Assembly: GCA_023488835.1 (NCBI GenBank)
Contig: JAMDCS010000004.1
Coordinates: 1 to 14,072 of the forward strand
Direction of reading: 5' to 3'
DNA from: Candidatus Bathyarchaeota archaeon
GTDB lineage: Archaea > Thermoproteota > Bathyarchaeia > Bathyarchaeales > UBA233
DNA: 14,072 nt
The stretch's first letter is position 1. The number at the start of each line of letters is the position of its first letter. The notes under the pieces were generated by a model that was given only the letters and a program-made list of their open reading frames with translations, was not told the origin of the DNA and did not search any database. The position numbers and the translations under genes are program-made. This document shows positions 6,653 through 12,152 of the stretch, one piece after another.

Positions 6653-8280
6653 TATTCCCCCTTAACGCTGTCAGACTTATTTAACCAATTCCTCGACTTA
6701 CAAACGCTCTTTCCAGCAAACTTAAACTGCAAACAATCCTCATTAGGACACATCTCAACGCAACGTAAACAGTAAATGCACTGCGAAGACGCGACGTCGC
6801 CGCTTTTTTGCTCGTAGACTTCTTTTACTTGGGTGGGGCAAACCCGCTTGCAGATGCCGCATTTGGTGCATTTCTCCTCAACTTTGTTTAGGCGCACGCC
6901 GCTTATCCATCGGAAGGGTGGAAAACGGTTAAACAGCGCAATCAAACCGCCCAGTGGGCAGATTTTGCACCATGAACGGCGGAAAAAGAACGCTGCCACT
7001 GTAACCAAGCCCAGTATGATGAGGTTGGTTGAGGTTATGTAATACCCAAGCTGCCAGAATTGCCCAGTTGTATTTTGAGTAATCCATGCAGGCTTCATCA
7101 ATCCAACGGTTGTCTCCGACAGGATGCATAGGGGTTTCATGGGGCAAACTTGGCAAAACGGTGCGGAAAAGTAATTGTAGACGAACCCGCCCTTCTGTGT
7201 CCCGCTGACCAGTTGGGTGCCTGAGATAGCTTGCGAAGCAAAAACCACGCTCAGGATTATGATTAGTGCCAATATGAGGTAGCTTAACTGGTGGAACCGA
7301 TTGTTAAACTGATCCGAAAAGTTTCGACGCTTAATCTTTAGCGCTTTTCGTAGGCGCGTCATCAAATCAACGTACAAGCCGAAGGGGCATACCCAACCGC
7401 ACCATACCCGCCCAAGAATAACCGCTGCCAAGATGATTATGCCGAAAACAATCGCCAGCCGCTCTAGACCTGCTGAGTCGTAGTGTACGCCCCAGCCGCC
7501 GCCCACATTAAAGAACGGGTAAATGTAAGCTTGAATCTGCCAAAGCGCGCAAGTCGTAATTCTTCCACAGGGATAAAAACACCCAAAGAAGGGTGCTGGA
7601 AGCCCATCAGGCATGCCTACTCCAAGCACGTTGGTTTCAATGTCAATTTCGTGAGGAGCAATCTGAGCGGCAGGCACCGGCAAACCATAGTGGTCGATGA
7701 ATATGCCGAAGAAAAGAACAAAGATTAAACCTATTTGAACAAACAAACGGAAGGAACTTATTTTTCGGGTTTGGTTTCGCGTCCCAAATAACAGCACAAC
7801 TGTGCCAACGATTAACAGAACCGCTGCAACGCCGATGACGCTGTAGTTGGGCTTGAATTTCAAGGGCACGCTGGGGCTTGGCGGCGGAGCATTAGGATTC
7901 GCGGGGTCAGTCACTTGAGCAAATAATCTGTCACATATGTGTCCGTCTATGGCGAATATGTTCCAGTATCCTGCCATGTCAAGTTTTTGGGTAGCGGAAA
8001 AATTGCCTGTTACTGAGTCAGTTAGTAGGTACTGTTCTACATAGGTGTAGTCGGGTCGTGTGAAGGCAATTCTTATAGTCTTGTTTTCTGCGGGAGGACA
8101 AACTTGCCCCGTTACGGTGACGGTTTGGTTGAGGTTAACTTGGGTGTGGTCGATGTCTGAGGTTATGTGTGGACCATAACAGGCGTCGGCTGGACCAACT
8201 TGTACGCTTAAAAAATAAACGGCAAGGAGGGCTGCAATAGATAAACAGAGAAGCGTTCGCTGTTTAATACCCAACCCCAC
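6652..8280 (-). CDS. NosR/NapH-like membrane polyferredoxin with extracytoplasmic beta domain
   Basis: The protein has 542 residues. A signal or anchor helix (10-28) is followed by a beta-rich, probably Ig-like domain (35-122), a proline-rich linker (124-139), and membrane helices near 147-166, 178-196, 272-291, 331-349 and 416-433. Iron-sulfur motifs are C294-x3-C298-P, C376-x2-C379-P-x4-C385, C438-x2-C441-P and two complete 4Fe-4S ferredoxin motifs (C471/474/477/481 and C501/504/507/511). Cys234, Cys238 and Cys244 in an extracytoplasmic loop may bind a further metal. NosR and NapH share the paired CxxxCP/CxxCP motifs and the C-terminal ferredoxin, and carry electrons from quinol or ferredoxin to periplasmic partners. 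The FMN-binding domain of NosR is absent and the beta domain takes its place. The GTG at 8280 is chosen because a TATA box at 8309-8317 predicts an almost leaderless transcript. It is coupled to the NosD-like gene. Confidence 0.88.
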   Translation of the reverse strand: MGLGIKQRTLLCLSIAALLAVYFLSVQVGPADACYGPHITSDIDHTQVNLNQTVTVTGQVCPPAENKTIRIAFTRPDYTYVEQYLLTDSVTGNFSATQKLDMAGYWNIFAIDGHICDRLFAQVTDPANPNAPPPSPSVPLKFKPNYSVIGVAAVLLIVGTVVLLFGTRNQTRKISSFRLFVQIGLIFVLFFGIFIDHYGLPVPAAQIAPHEIDIETNVLGVGMPDGLPAPFFGCFYPCGRITTCALWQIQAYIYPFFNVGGGWGVHYDSAGLERLAIVFGIIILAAVILGRVWCGWVCPFGLYVDLMTRLRKALKIKRRNFSDQFNNRFHQLSYLILALIIILSVVFASQAISGTQLVSGTQKGGFVYNYFSAPFCQVCPMKPLCILSETTVGLMKPAWITQNTTGQFWQLGYYITSTNLIILGLVTVAAFFFRRSWCKICPLGGLIALFNRFPPFRWISGVRLNKVEEKCTKCGICKRVCPTQVKEVYEQKSGDVASSQCIYCLRCVEMCPNEDCLQFKFAGKSVCKSRNWLNKSDSVKGE

Positions 8281-8308
8281 CCATGCAGTTCCATACGGAT
8301 TCTTTATT

Positions 8309-8317
8309 CATATATCT
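8309..8317 (-). promoter_or_regulatory. TATA box for the polyferredoxin operon
   Basis: On the minus strand AGATATATG lies about 30 bases before the GTG at 8280, predicting a transcript start near 8285-8288 and hence a nearly leaderless mRNA. Confidence 0.5.
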
Positions 8318-8419
8318 TTGCAAACAACCGCTTGGCAACACAACGTAGAGAGCGTCAATCTTTGTCATTCCCAATCAATTTTATCTTTAAACGGTGCCAA
8401 TAAAAGGGTTCTTGTTTAG

Positions 8420-8464
8420 GTTTCTTGACAAGAAACGTGTTTGTTGGTCAACATTTCTTGACAA
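8420..8464. repeat. Operator-like palindrome cluster
   Basis: GTTTCTTGACAAGAAAC (8420-8436) is a perfect 17-bp palindrome with 8-bp arms. TGTTGGTCAACA (8442-8453) is a 12-bp palindrome. TTTCTTGACAA recurs at 8454-8464 as the left part of a decayed second copy of the first palindrome, its centre 33 bp away (about three helical turns). This is the layout expected for cooperative binding of a dimeric regulator. It lies about 105 bp upstream of the TATA box of the polyferredoxin operon. The binding protein is unknown. Confidence 0.5.
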
Positions 8465-8546
8465 AAGCCGTGGAATCAGGACAATGTAATGGAGTGGTAG
8501 TTTGCAGAGGGCAGGTGGTCCTTTTTCAAGATGCCATTTATCTGCC

Positions 8547-8555
8547 TTTATATAA
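8547..8555. promoter_or_regulatory. Near-symmetrical TATA box with no gene immediately downstream
   Basis: TTTATATAA is one of the best TATA-box matches in the window. Read leftward it would start a transcript near 8522 that crosses the palindrome cluster and could be a long leader of the polyferredoxin operon or a small RNA. Read rightward it would run antisense into the end of the CBS-HPF gene. Confidence 0.35.
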
Positions 8556-8566
8556 GGGGGGTATAG

Positions 8567-8573
8567 AAAAAAA
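8567..8573 (-). terminator. T7 tract after the CBS-HPF gene
   Basis: Seven T on the minus strand, 26 bases after the stop codon of the leftward CBS-HPF gene, fit an archaeal U-tract terminator. Confidence 0.4.
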
Positions 8574-8598
8574 TCGCAGCTAAAGTGGGGAAGAAGGT

Positions 8599-9783
8599 TT
8601 ATTCTTCTTCTGATGGTAAGCCGATTTTGCGTAGGTAGTCTTTGGCGTATTTGGGGTTGTAGGCTAAGAGTTCTTTGCTGCGTAGCAGTCGCCGTTCAAG
8701 CCGCACCAGCGCCACGCGGAAAGTCGGCTCAACACCCCAGCCTTCACTTGCGGCAAAAAAGGTTCCCCGAACCGTGCGGAACTGCAAGCGGCAATGGACA
8801 AGCGGTGTATCGCGAACGCCGTTGTCTCCATGGCTCTTCATGTAAACAAACAACGTGCCCAACTGAAACGCCTCTTGGAACCGACGTGAAAATGCATCAA
8901 ACTCGTTCATCATAAATGCCTGCTGATCAGCCGACACATCAACGCCTTTCATGCCGAACTGTATCGTCAACTTCCGTTGCGCTGCAGCTCCCAACAAAGA
9001 GATCGGCTCCAAAAAATCAAGCTTGGTCACAATCCCAACCAGCCGTTCACTTGAGACAACTGCTAAACAGGAAATGTCATGCTTGTGCATCTGCTGTTCA
9101 GCCTCACGCAAACTCACTTTAGGGTCAACCGAAATCACCGGCGAAGCCATGATTCCCTTGACTGCAACGCCAAGCGTCTCGATTTTTTCGCCCACAATAT
9201 CTCCGAGTGTTTGGCGTCGCTGTGGCCAATATATGCTTTCCAAGATGTCCTCCACGCTAACCATGCCGACAAGCCTTCCGCTGTCCAGGATGGGAACATG
9301 CGAGATGCCGTATTCACGCATCAAACCCAGAACCGCGCCGACACTGCGGTTTGACTCCAAGGTGTGTGGTGCACGTGTCATGACTTTTTCAATGGCGCTG
9401 CGTCCCCACTCATCGCCTACAGCGGCATGAATAACATTCTCATCGGTCACAAACCCCAACAGCTTGCCCTTATCAAACAATGGAAGCTGCCGCATGCCAC
9501 TGCCAATCATCAACTTCGCCAACTCACCCAAAGAAACATCCAAACCAACCACAGGCGCAACCTGCATCAACGACCGAACCTTCGCCACTGTGGGATCAAG
9601 CCGCGACCGCAAAATTGACCGCCTAGTAATCATTCCCAGATACTTGCCTTTCTCATCTAAAACAGCCAAGACAGGCGGCATACCTTTCTTAAAGCTCTCT
9701 AGGCATCTTGAAAGTGTATCGTTGTCTTTAACTGAATTATATCCTTTAGAATAAATATCCTTAGCAGTAACAGACATGGACAT
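8599..9783 (-). CDS. Four CBS domains fused to an HPF/RaiA-like ribosome-hibernation domain
   Basis: A 394-residue cytosolic protein. Four CBS motifs are visible at about residues 6-62, 67-124, 132-185 and 206-260, each with the GhhT/S ending (LGMITRRSI, LGFVTDENV, VGMVSVEDIL, VGIVTKLDFL), which makes two Bateman modules likely to bind adenine nucleotides. Residues 271-372 have the order beta-alpha-beta-beta-beta-alpha: LTIQFGMKGVDVS, a helix to about 306, LGTLFVYMKS, LVHCRLQFRTVRG, TFFAASEGWG, then a basic helix FRVALVRLERRLLRSK. This resembles hibernation promoting factor, whose end is a similar HASAEGQD strand and amphipathic basic helix. I infer a protein that silences ribosomes according to energy state. 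The first of two near ATGs (9783) fits the TATA box; 9777 is possible. CBS domains are certain; the HPF reading comes from pattern and predicted fold. Confidence 0.85.
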   Translation of the reverse strand: MSMSVTAKDIYSKGYNSVKDNDTLSRCLESFKKGMPPVLAVLDEKGKYLGMITRRSILRSRLDPTVAKVRSLMQVAPVVGLDVSLGELAKLMIGSGMRQLPLFDKGKLLGFVTDENVIHAAVGDEWGRSAIEKVMTRAPHTLESNRSVGAVLGLMREYGISHVPILDSGRLVGMVSVEDILESIYWPQRRQTLGDIVGEKIETLGVAVKGIMASPVISVDPKVSLREAEQQMHKHDISCLAVVSSERLVGIVTKLDFLEPISLLGAAAQRKLTIQFGMKGVDVSADQQAFMMNEFDAFSRRFQEAFQLGTLFVYMKSHGDNGVRDTPLVHCRLQFRTVRGTFFAASEGWGVEPTFRVALVRLERRLLRSKELLAYNPKYAKDYLRKIGLPSEEE

Positions 9784-9816
9784 AAATAATCACTGCAAAC
9801 TTTATGGTTAAAGTAG

Positions 9817-9825
9817 AATTTAAAG
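9817..9825 (-). promoter_or_regulatory. TATA box for the CBS-HPF gene
   Basis: CTTTAAATT on the minus strand predicts a transcript start near 9795, leaving a leader of about 12 bases before the ATG at 9783. Confidence 0.55.
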
Positions 9826-10147
9826 GTTGCAAAGCCCAAGCTATCTAAGCAAGCAAGAGAGAACCTTACCAGCCTGAAACCATAAACCAACCAGCAAATT
9901 TCTGCAGAAAGATAGCAATCCTCAATCAACCTCAACCCAGCAGTAGACACAGACAACCAAAAAACATATGGTAAAAAACCGCTAATGTTCTATGGCAAAC
10001 AATAACAAAATCTATCATAAAAACATAAAAAATACAGAAAAACCCCCCATGTTATAGATAAAAATAGAACCATTTATCCTTACAGTTTAAATAACCCCCT
10101 TAAGACACTAATTAGATGAGGTTTATCCTCAAGCTTGTTTTATCAAA

Positions 10148-10193
10148 ATTTTAAGATAGAAACAAATTTTCTCATCCGCTTCTGTCATGGAGG
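10148..10193 (+). promoter_or_regulatory. Candidate TATA box and Shine-Dalgarno for the gene at 10206
   Basis: TATTTTAAG-like A+T sequence at about 10147-10156 would start transcription near 10178. GGAGG at 10189-10193 lies 12 bases before the ATG, which is long for a Shine-Dalgarno. GTTTAAATA at 10085-10093 is an alternative box with a leader of about 90 bases. Confidence 0.35.
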
Positions 10194-10205
10194 GACTTCT
10201 TACCT

Positions 10206-10592
10206 ATGGTTTTGCCTCAAAAAGAATTCGTTGAAGAATTAAAAGTTGAATGGAAAAGGCTCTGGAGCGAGCGCATAGATGACAAAGTTAGGGCTGAAGG
10301 TATTGCTGTGGACGATTACAGTTCATTATTCGTTGATAAAGGTACAGTAATTCATGCGACAAGGGACTTTAAAGCCTTGAACTTCAAAGACATTCTCGAA
10401 CAACATGAAGTTTCAAACGTTGAAAGATATATCCCTCCAAACCCGCATGTGGGCGGATGGGGCAAATTCGTTAAAGACAACTTTGCTAGCAACCAGCAGT
10501 TGAAAAGAAAAAAATCTGCTGAGTTTTATGTTGAAGAAAAGAATGAAAAGAAGCAGTTAAAAAAGAATGGTCGAGGTTGGCTGCATAAATAA
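10206..10592 (+). CDS. Small basic protein of unknown function
   Basis: I do not recognise this 128-residue protein. It has no cysteine, signal peptide or membrane segment. Residues 1-30 look like an amphipathic helix (EFVEELKVEWKRLWSERID), a mixed central part contains VDDYSSLFVDKGTVIHATRDF, PPNPHVGGWGKFVKDNF (about 77-93) may be a structured loop and helix, and the last 35 residues are lysine-rich and probably disordered (LKRKKS, EKNEKKQLKKNGRGW). The charged tail could contact nucleic acid or protein, but that is a guess. The ATG is supported by GGAGG at 10189-10193. It stands alone between a long divergent spacer and a T-rich terminator, so it is probably monocistronic. Steady codon use over the full length argues for a real gene. 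Confidence 0.7.
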   Translation: MVLPQKEFVEELKVEWKRLWSERIDDKVRAEGIAVDDYSSLFVDKGTVIHATRDFKALNFKDILEQHEVSNVERYIPPNPHVGGWGKFVKDNFASNQQLKRKKSAEFYVEEKNEKKQLKKNGRGWLHK

Positions 10593-10594
10593 AA

Positions 10595-10613
10595 TTTTTT
10601 GTTTGTTTGTTTT
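10595..10613 (+). terminator. T-rich terminator after the gene at 10206
   Basis: Nineteen bases consisting of T with three single G, starting 3 bases after the stop codon, form a typical archaeal U-rich ending. Confidence 0.55.
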
Positions 10614-10629
10614 AGCAAAATAAATGAGT

Positions 10630-10655
10630 ATTTTTTAAAAAAAGTATTTTGGGGA
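10630..10655 (+). promoter_or_regulatory. TATA-like box and Shine-Dalgarno for the HTH regulator
   Basis: ATTTTTTAAAAAAAG at about 10630-10644 can serve as a TATA box. GGGGA at 10651-10655 lies 8 bases before the TTG at 10664 and supports that start over the TTG at 10649. A start 25 bases from the box would be very close to the codon, so box and GGGGA may not both be used. Confidence 0.35.
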
Positions 10656-10663
10656 ATTTTAAG

Positions 10664-11011
10664 TTGGTTAATTATCGCGACAGACTAGACATTATAGCAG
10701 ACATACTAAACGTTGCAAGCAGAGAAGCCAAAAAAACCCAAATCATGTACCAAGCTAATCTAAGCTACAAAGTCCTTCAGCGCTACCTAAGCGAAGTTGT
10801 CACTGCGTCCCTTGTAAGATTTGAACACAACAAGCAATGTTACATGTTGACTGGTAAAGGACACGAATACTTAGACGCTTACAAAGAATACGCTCGATAC
10901 AGCAAAACAATGGAAAAACGCCTAAACGATTTTTCAACAAAAAGAAAAATTCTAGAAAACTTATGTCCTGCTACACAAACCGAAAGCATATCGGCATCCA
11001 CAGTTGAATAA
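10664..11011 (+). CDS. Small archaeal winged-helix transcriptional regulator (HTH_45-like)
   Basis: The protein has 115 residues from the TTG at 10664. The opening VNYRDRLDIIADILNVAS is the usual first helix of a common archaeal winged-helix family. Helix two and the recognition helix follow (KKTQIMYQANLSYKVLQRYL, about 24-43), then a wing (LVRFEHNKQCYMLTGKGHEYL) and a charged C-terminal helix (about 75-100) that may mediate dimerisation. These proteins are DNA-binding regulators; the target is unknown. It could control the downstream secreted-protein and glycan genes, or the basic-protein gene before it. The frame extends five codons upstream to a TTG at 10649, but the Shine-Dalgarno then falls inside the gene and the family normally begins just before the RDRLDII stretch. 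Confidence 0.85.
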   Translation: MVNYRDRLDIIADILNVASREAKKTQIMYQANLSYKVLQRYLSEVVTASLVRFEHNKQCYMLTGKGHEYLDAYKEYARYSKTMEKRLNDFSTKRKILENLCPATQTESISASTVE

Positions 11012-11036
11012 TAACTCAATTTTGGCGGCATCTAAC

Positions 11037-11522
11037 TTGACTAGAATTTTCAAAAGCTCCGTAGCAGTATCCGTTGCTGTTTTTTTAGTAGCTGCATTAT
11101 TTATCTCTCCAGTTTTCGCAGATCAAGGTGATGCTCAAAACGCTATTTCCTTAGCCAAAACCACAATTAAAAACTGTTATGATGCGGTTAAACAAGCCGA
11201 ATCTGCTGGTGCAAATGTAGATTCATTGATGGTTACACTTAATGGTGCTGCGGGATTATTGTCGAAGGCGGAGTTGGCATATGCAAGTAAAGATTACAAT
11301 TCAGCCTACACTTATGCAACGCAGAGCAAAAGTAAACTCGGCGACTTCACTAGTCAAGCCACCGCTCAAACGGCTAATGCCCAAGCAAATGCCACACAAA
11401 ATCTTATGTTCACGATTTTGTCAGTGGTAGGTTCTATTGGGATTTTATGTGCAGGCGTCGTAGCCTGGGTTGTTTTAGGTAGAAGAGAAAGGGGAAGCAT
11501 CAATGGGTCTCCAGAAGTATAG
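11037..11522 (+). CDS. Secreted helical protein with C-terminal membrane anchor
   Basis: The protein has 161 residues from a TTG at 11037; the frame is open back to a TTG at 11004 that overlaps the regulator's stop. I prefer 11037 for GGCGG at 11024-11028 and because the protein then starts as a standard signal peptide (MTRIFKSSVAVSV, hydrophobic core, SPVFA cleavage near residue 28). The mature part is a helical pair seen in many exported archaeal proteins: DAQNAISLAKTTIKNCYDAV, then GANVDSLMVTLNGAAGLLSKA and YNSAYTYATQSKSKL, followed by an Ala/Gln/Thr-rich linker and a membrane helix (about 124-147) with a basic RRERG stop-transfer. It probably sits at the outer face of the membrane; no enzymatic motif is seen. 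It overlaps the DUF1616 gene by 20 bases, so the two are probably made together. Confidence 0.75.
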   Translation: MTRIFKSSVAVSVAVFLVAALFISPVFADQGDAQNAISLAKTTIKNCYDAVKQAESAGANVDSLMVTLNGAAGLLSKAELAYASKDYNSAYTYATQSKSKLGDFTSQATAQTANAQANATQNLMFTILSVVGSIGILCAGVVAWVVLGRRERGSINGSPEV

Positions 11523-12102
11523 GGCGCTTTTACTTATCTTAACTGCTGTTTCAGCGCTGTTTATTGCTTCTCCTGCGCTTCAGAAACTTGTGTTTTTTCC
11601 GCAAACGGTTTTTTTTACGGAATTATCGTTTTTTGGACCATACAATAACGCAACTTACCCATCAAGTGTAACGGTTGGCAACATCTCCCGTTTATACCTA
11701 AATGTTGACAACCACTTAGGTTCGTGTGCTTACTATGTTATTGAAATAAAATTCCGCAACCAAACGCAGTCAGCACCAGACAGTTTCAACCATACTAGCA
11801 GTGTTTTGCCATCCCTGGGCAGCATCACCTTTTTTGTAGCTGACAATGAATCATTGCAGTTACCGATTGATGTCTCGTTCCAATACAAAATTGATGCGAA
11901 TAATTCGCGTTTGCTTGACATGCAAAGTTTAACACTTAATGGAGCAACAATAAACGTTAACCCTACAACAATTGCTTGGGACTCACAGAAAAATGGGTTT
12001 TATGGTAACTTGTTTTTTGAATTGTGGCTCTACAATGATACCACAAACGCTCTTGAGTATCATCAGCGCTACGTTAATTTATGGTTAAAGATGAATACTT
12101 AA
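11503..12102 (+). CDS. DUF1616-family membrane-anchored extracellular protein
   Basis: A 199-residue protein with one N-terminal membrane helix (LLLILTAVSALFIASPAL, about 8-25) and a beta-rich extracellular part. Hallmarks of the archaeal DUF1616 family are FFTELSFFGP, VDNHLGSCAYYVIEIKFRNQ, the QSAPDSFNHTSS stretch, FFVADNESLQLP and WDSQKNGFYGNLFFELWLYN near the C-terminus. Many N-x-S/T sites (at least seven) suit an N-glycosylated surface protein. The ATG at 11503 has GGGG at 11491-11494 and overlaps the preceding gene. The function is unknown. The family is often found beside polysaccharide and glycosyltransferase genes, as here. A T-rich tract follows, so this may be the last gene of its transcript. 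Confidence 0.85.
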   Translation: MGLQKYRALLLILTAVSALFIASPALQKLVFFPQTVFFTELSFFGPYNNATYPSSVTVGNISRLYLNVDNHLGSCAYYVIEIKFRNQTQSAPDSFNHTSSVLPSLGSITFFVADNESLQLPIDVSFQYKIDANNSRLLDMQSLTLNGATINVNPTTIAWDSQKNGFYGNLFFELWLYNDTTNALEYHQRYVNLWLKMNT

Positions 12103-12124
12103 CTTGTCTAAAATAAACAACGTC

Positions 12125-12146
12125 TTCTTTTTTAAAAAAAGAGGTG
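12125..12146 (+). promoter_or_regulatory. T-run/A-run element with Shine-Dalgarno before the PIG-L gene
   Basis: T6A7 (12128-12140) follows the DUF1616 gene and can act as terminator, TATA box or both. GAGGTG at 12141-12146, 6 bases before the TTG at 12153, sets the start of the PIG-L gene. A nearly identical T6A7G occurs before the HTH gene (10631-10644). Confidence 0.35.
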
Positions 12147-12152
12147 TAATGC

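Larger units (their letters stand above)
8281..8598. other. Gene-free 318-base spacer between the CBS-HPF gene and the polyferredoxin operon
   Basis: Leftward from the CBS-HPF stop, this spacer holds a T7 run on the minus strand (8573-8567), a TTTATATAA box (8547-8555), a palindrome cluster (8420-8464) and the TATA box at 8309-8317. No convincing protein gene fits. A 34-codon minus-strand frame (8368-8264) overlaps the polyferredoxin start in another frame and has no family look. Confidence 0.6.
9784..10205. other. Divergent A+T-rich spacer, no gene seen
   Basis: The 422 bases separate the leftward CBS-HPF gene from the rightward gene at 10206. The plus strand is strongly A+C biased around 9901-9960 (44 of 60 bases are A or C). 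The right half has four copies of TTTATC (inverted at 10057-10062; direct at 10073, 10122 and 10139), a small hairpin TGAGG-TTTAT-CCTCA (10117-10131) and a TATA-like GTTTAAATA (10085-10093). Open frames here look like chance. Confidence 0.5.

Noticed and set aside
8264..8368. 34-codon minus-strand frame starting MTKIDALYVVLPSG
   Set aside because: It overlaps the polyferredoxin start in another frame, has no recognisable family and no clear promoter; probably chance.
8417..8455. 12-codon minus-strand frame across the palindrome as a leader peptide
   Set aside because: No Shine-Dalgarno and no codon pattern that would suggest attenuation; the palindrome explains the sequence better.
8457..8486. 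Bacterial sigma-70 promoter from TTGACA
   Set aside because: No convincing TATAAT at the right distance, and the window uses archaeal TATA boxes; TTGACA is part of the palindromic repeat.
8951..9430. 159-codon plus-strand frame within the CBS-HPF gene
   Set aside because: Antisense shadow of a clear coding gene; the Ser/Thr-rich translation matches no family.
9699..9956. 85-codon minus-strand frame upstream of the CBS-HPF gene
   Set aside because: It overlaps the CBS gene in another frame, crosses its promoter and has cysteine- and leucine-rich low-quality sequence.
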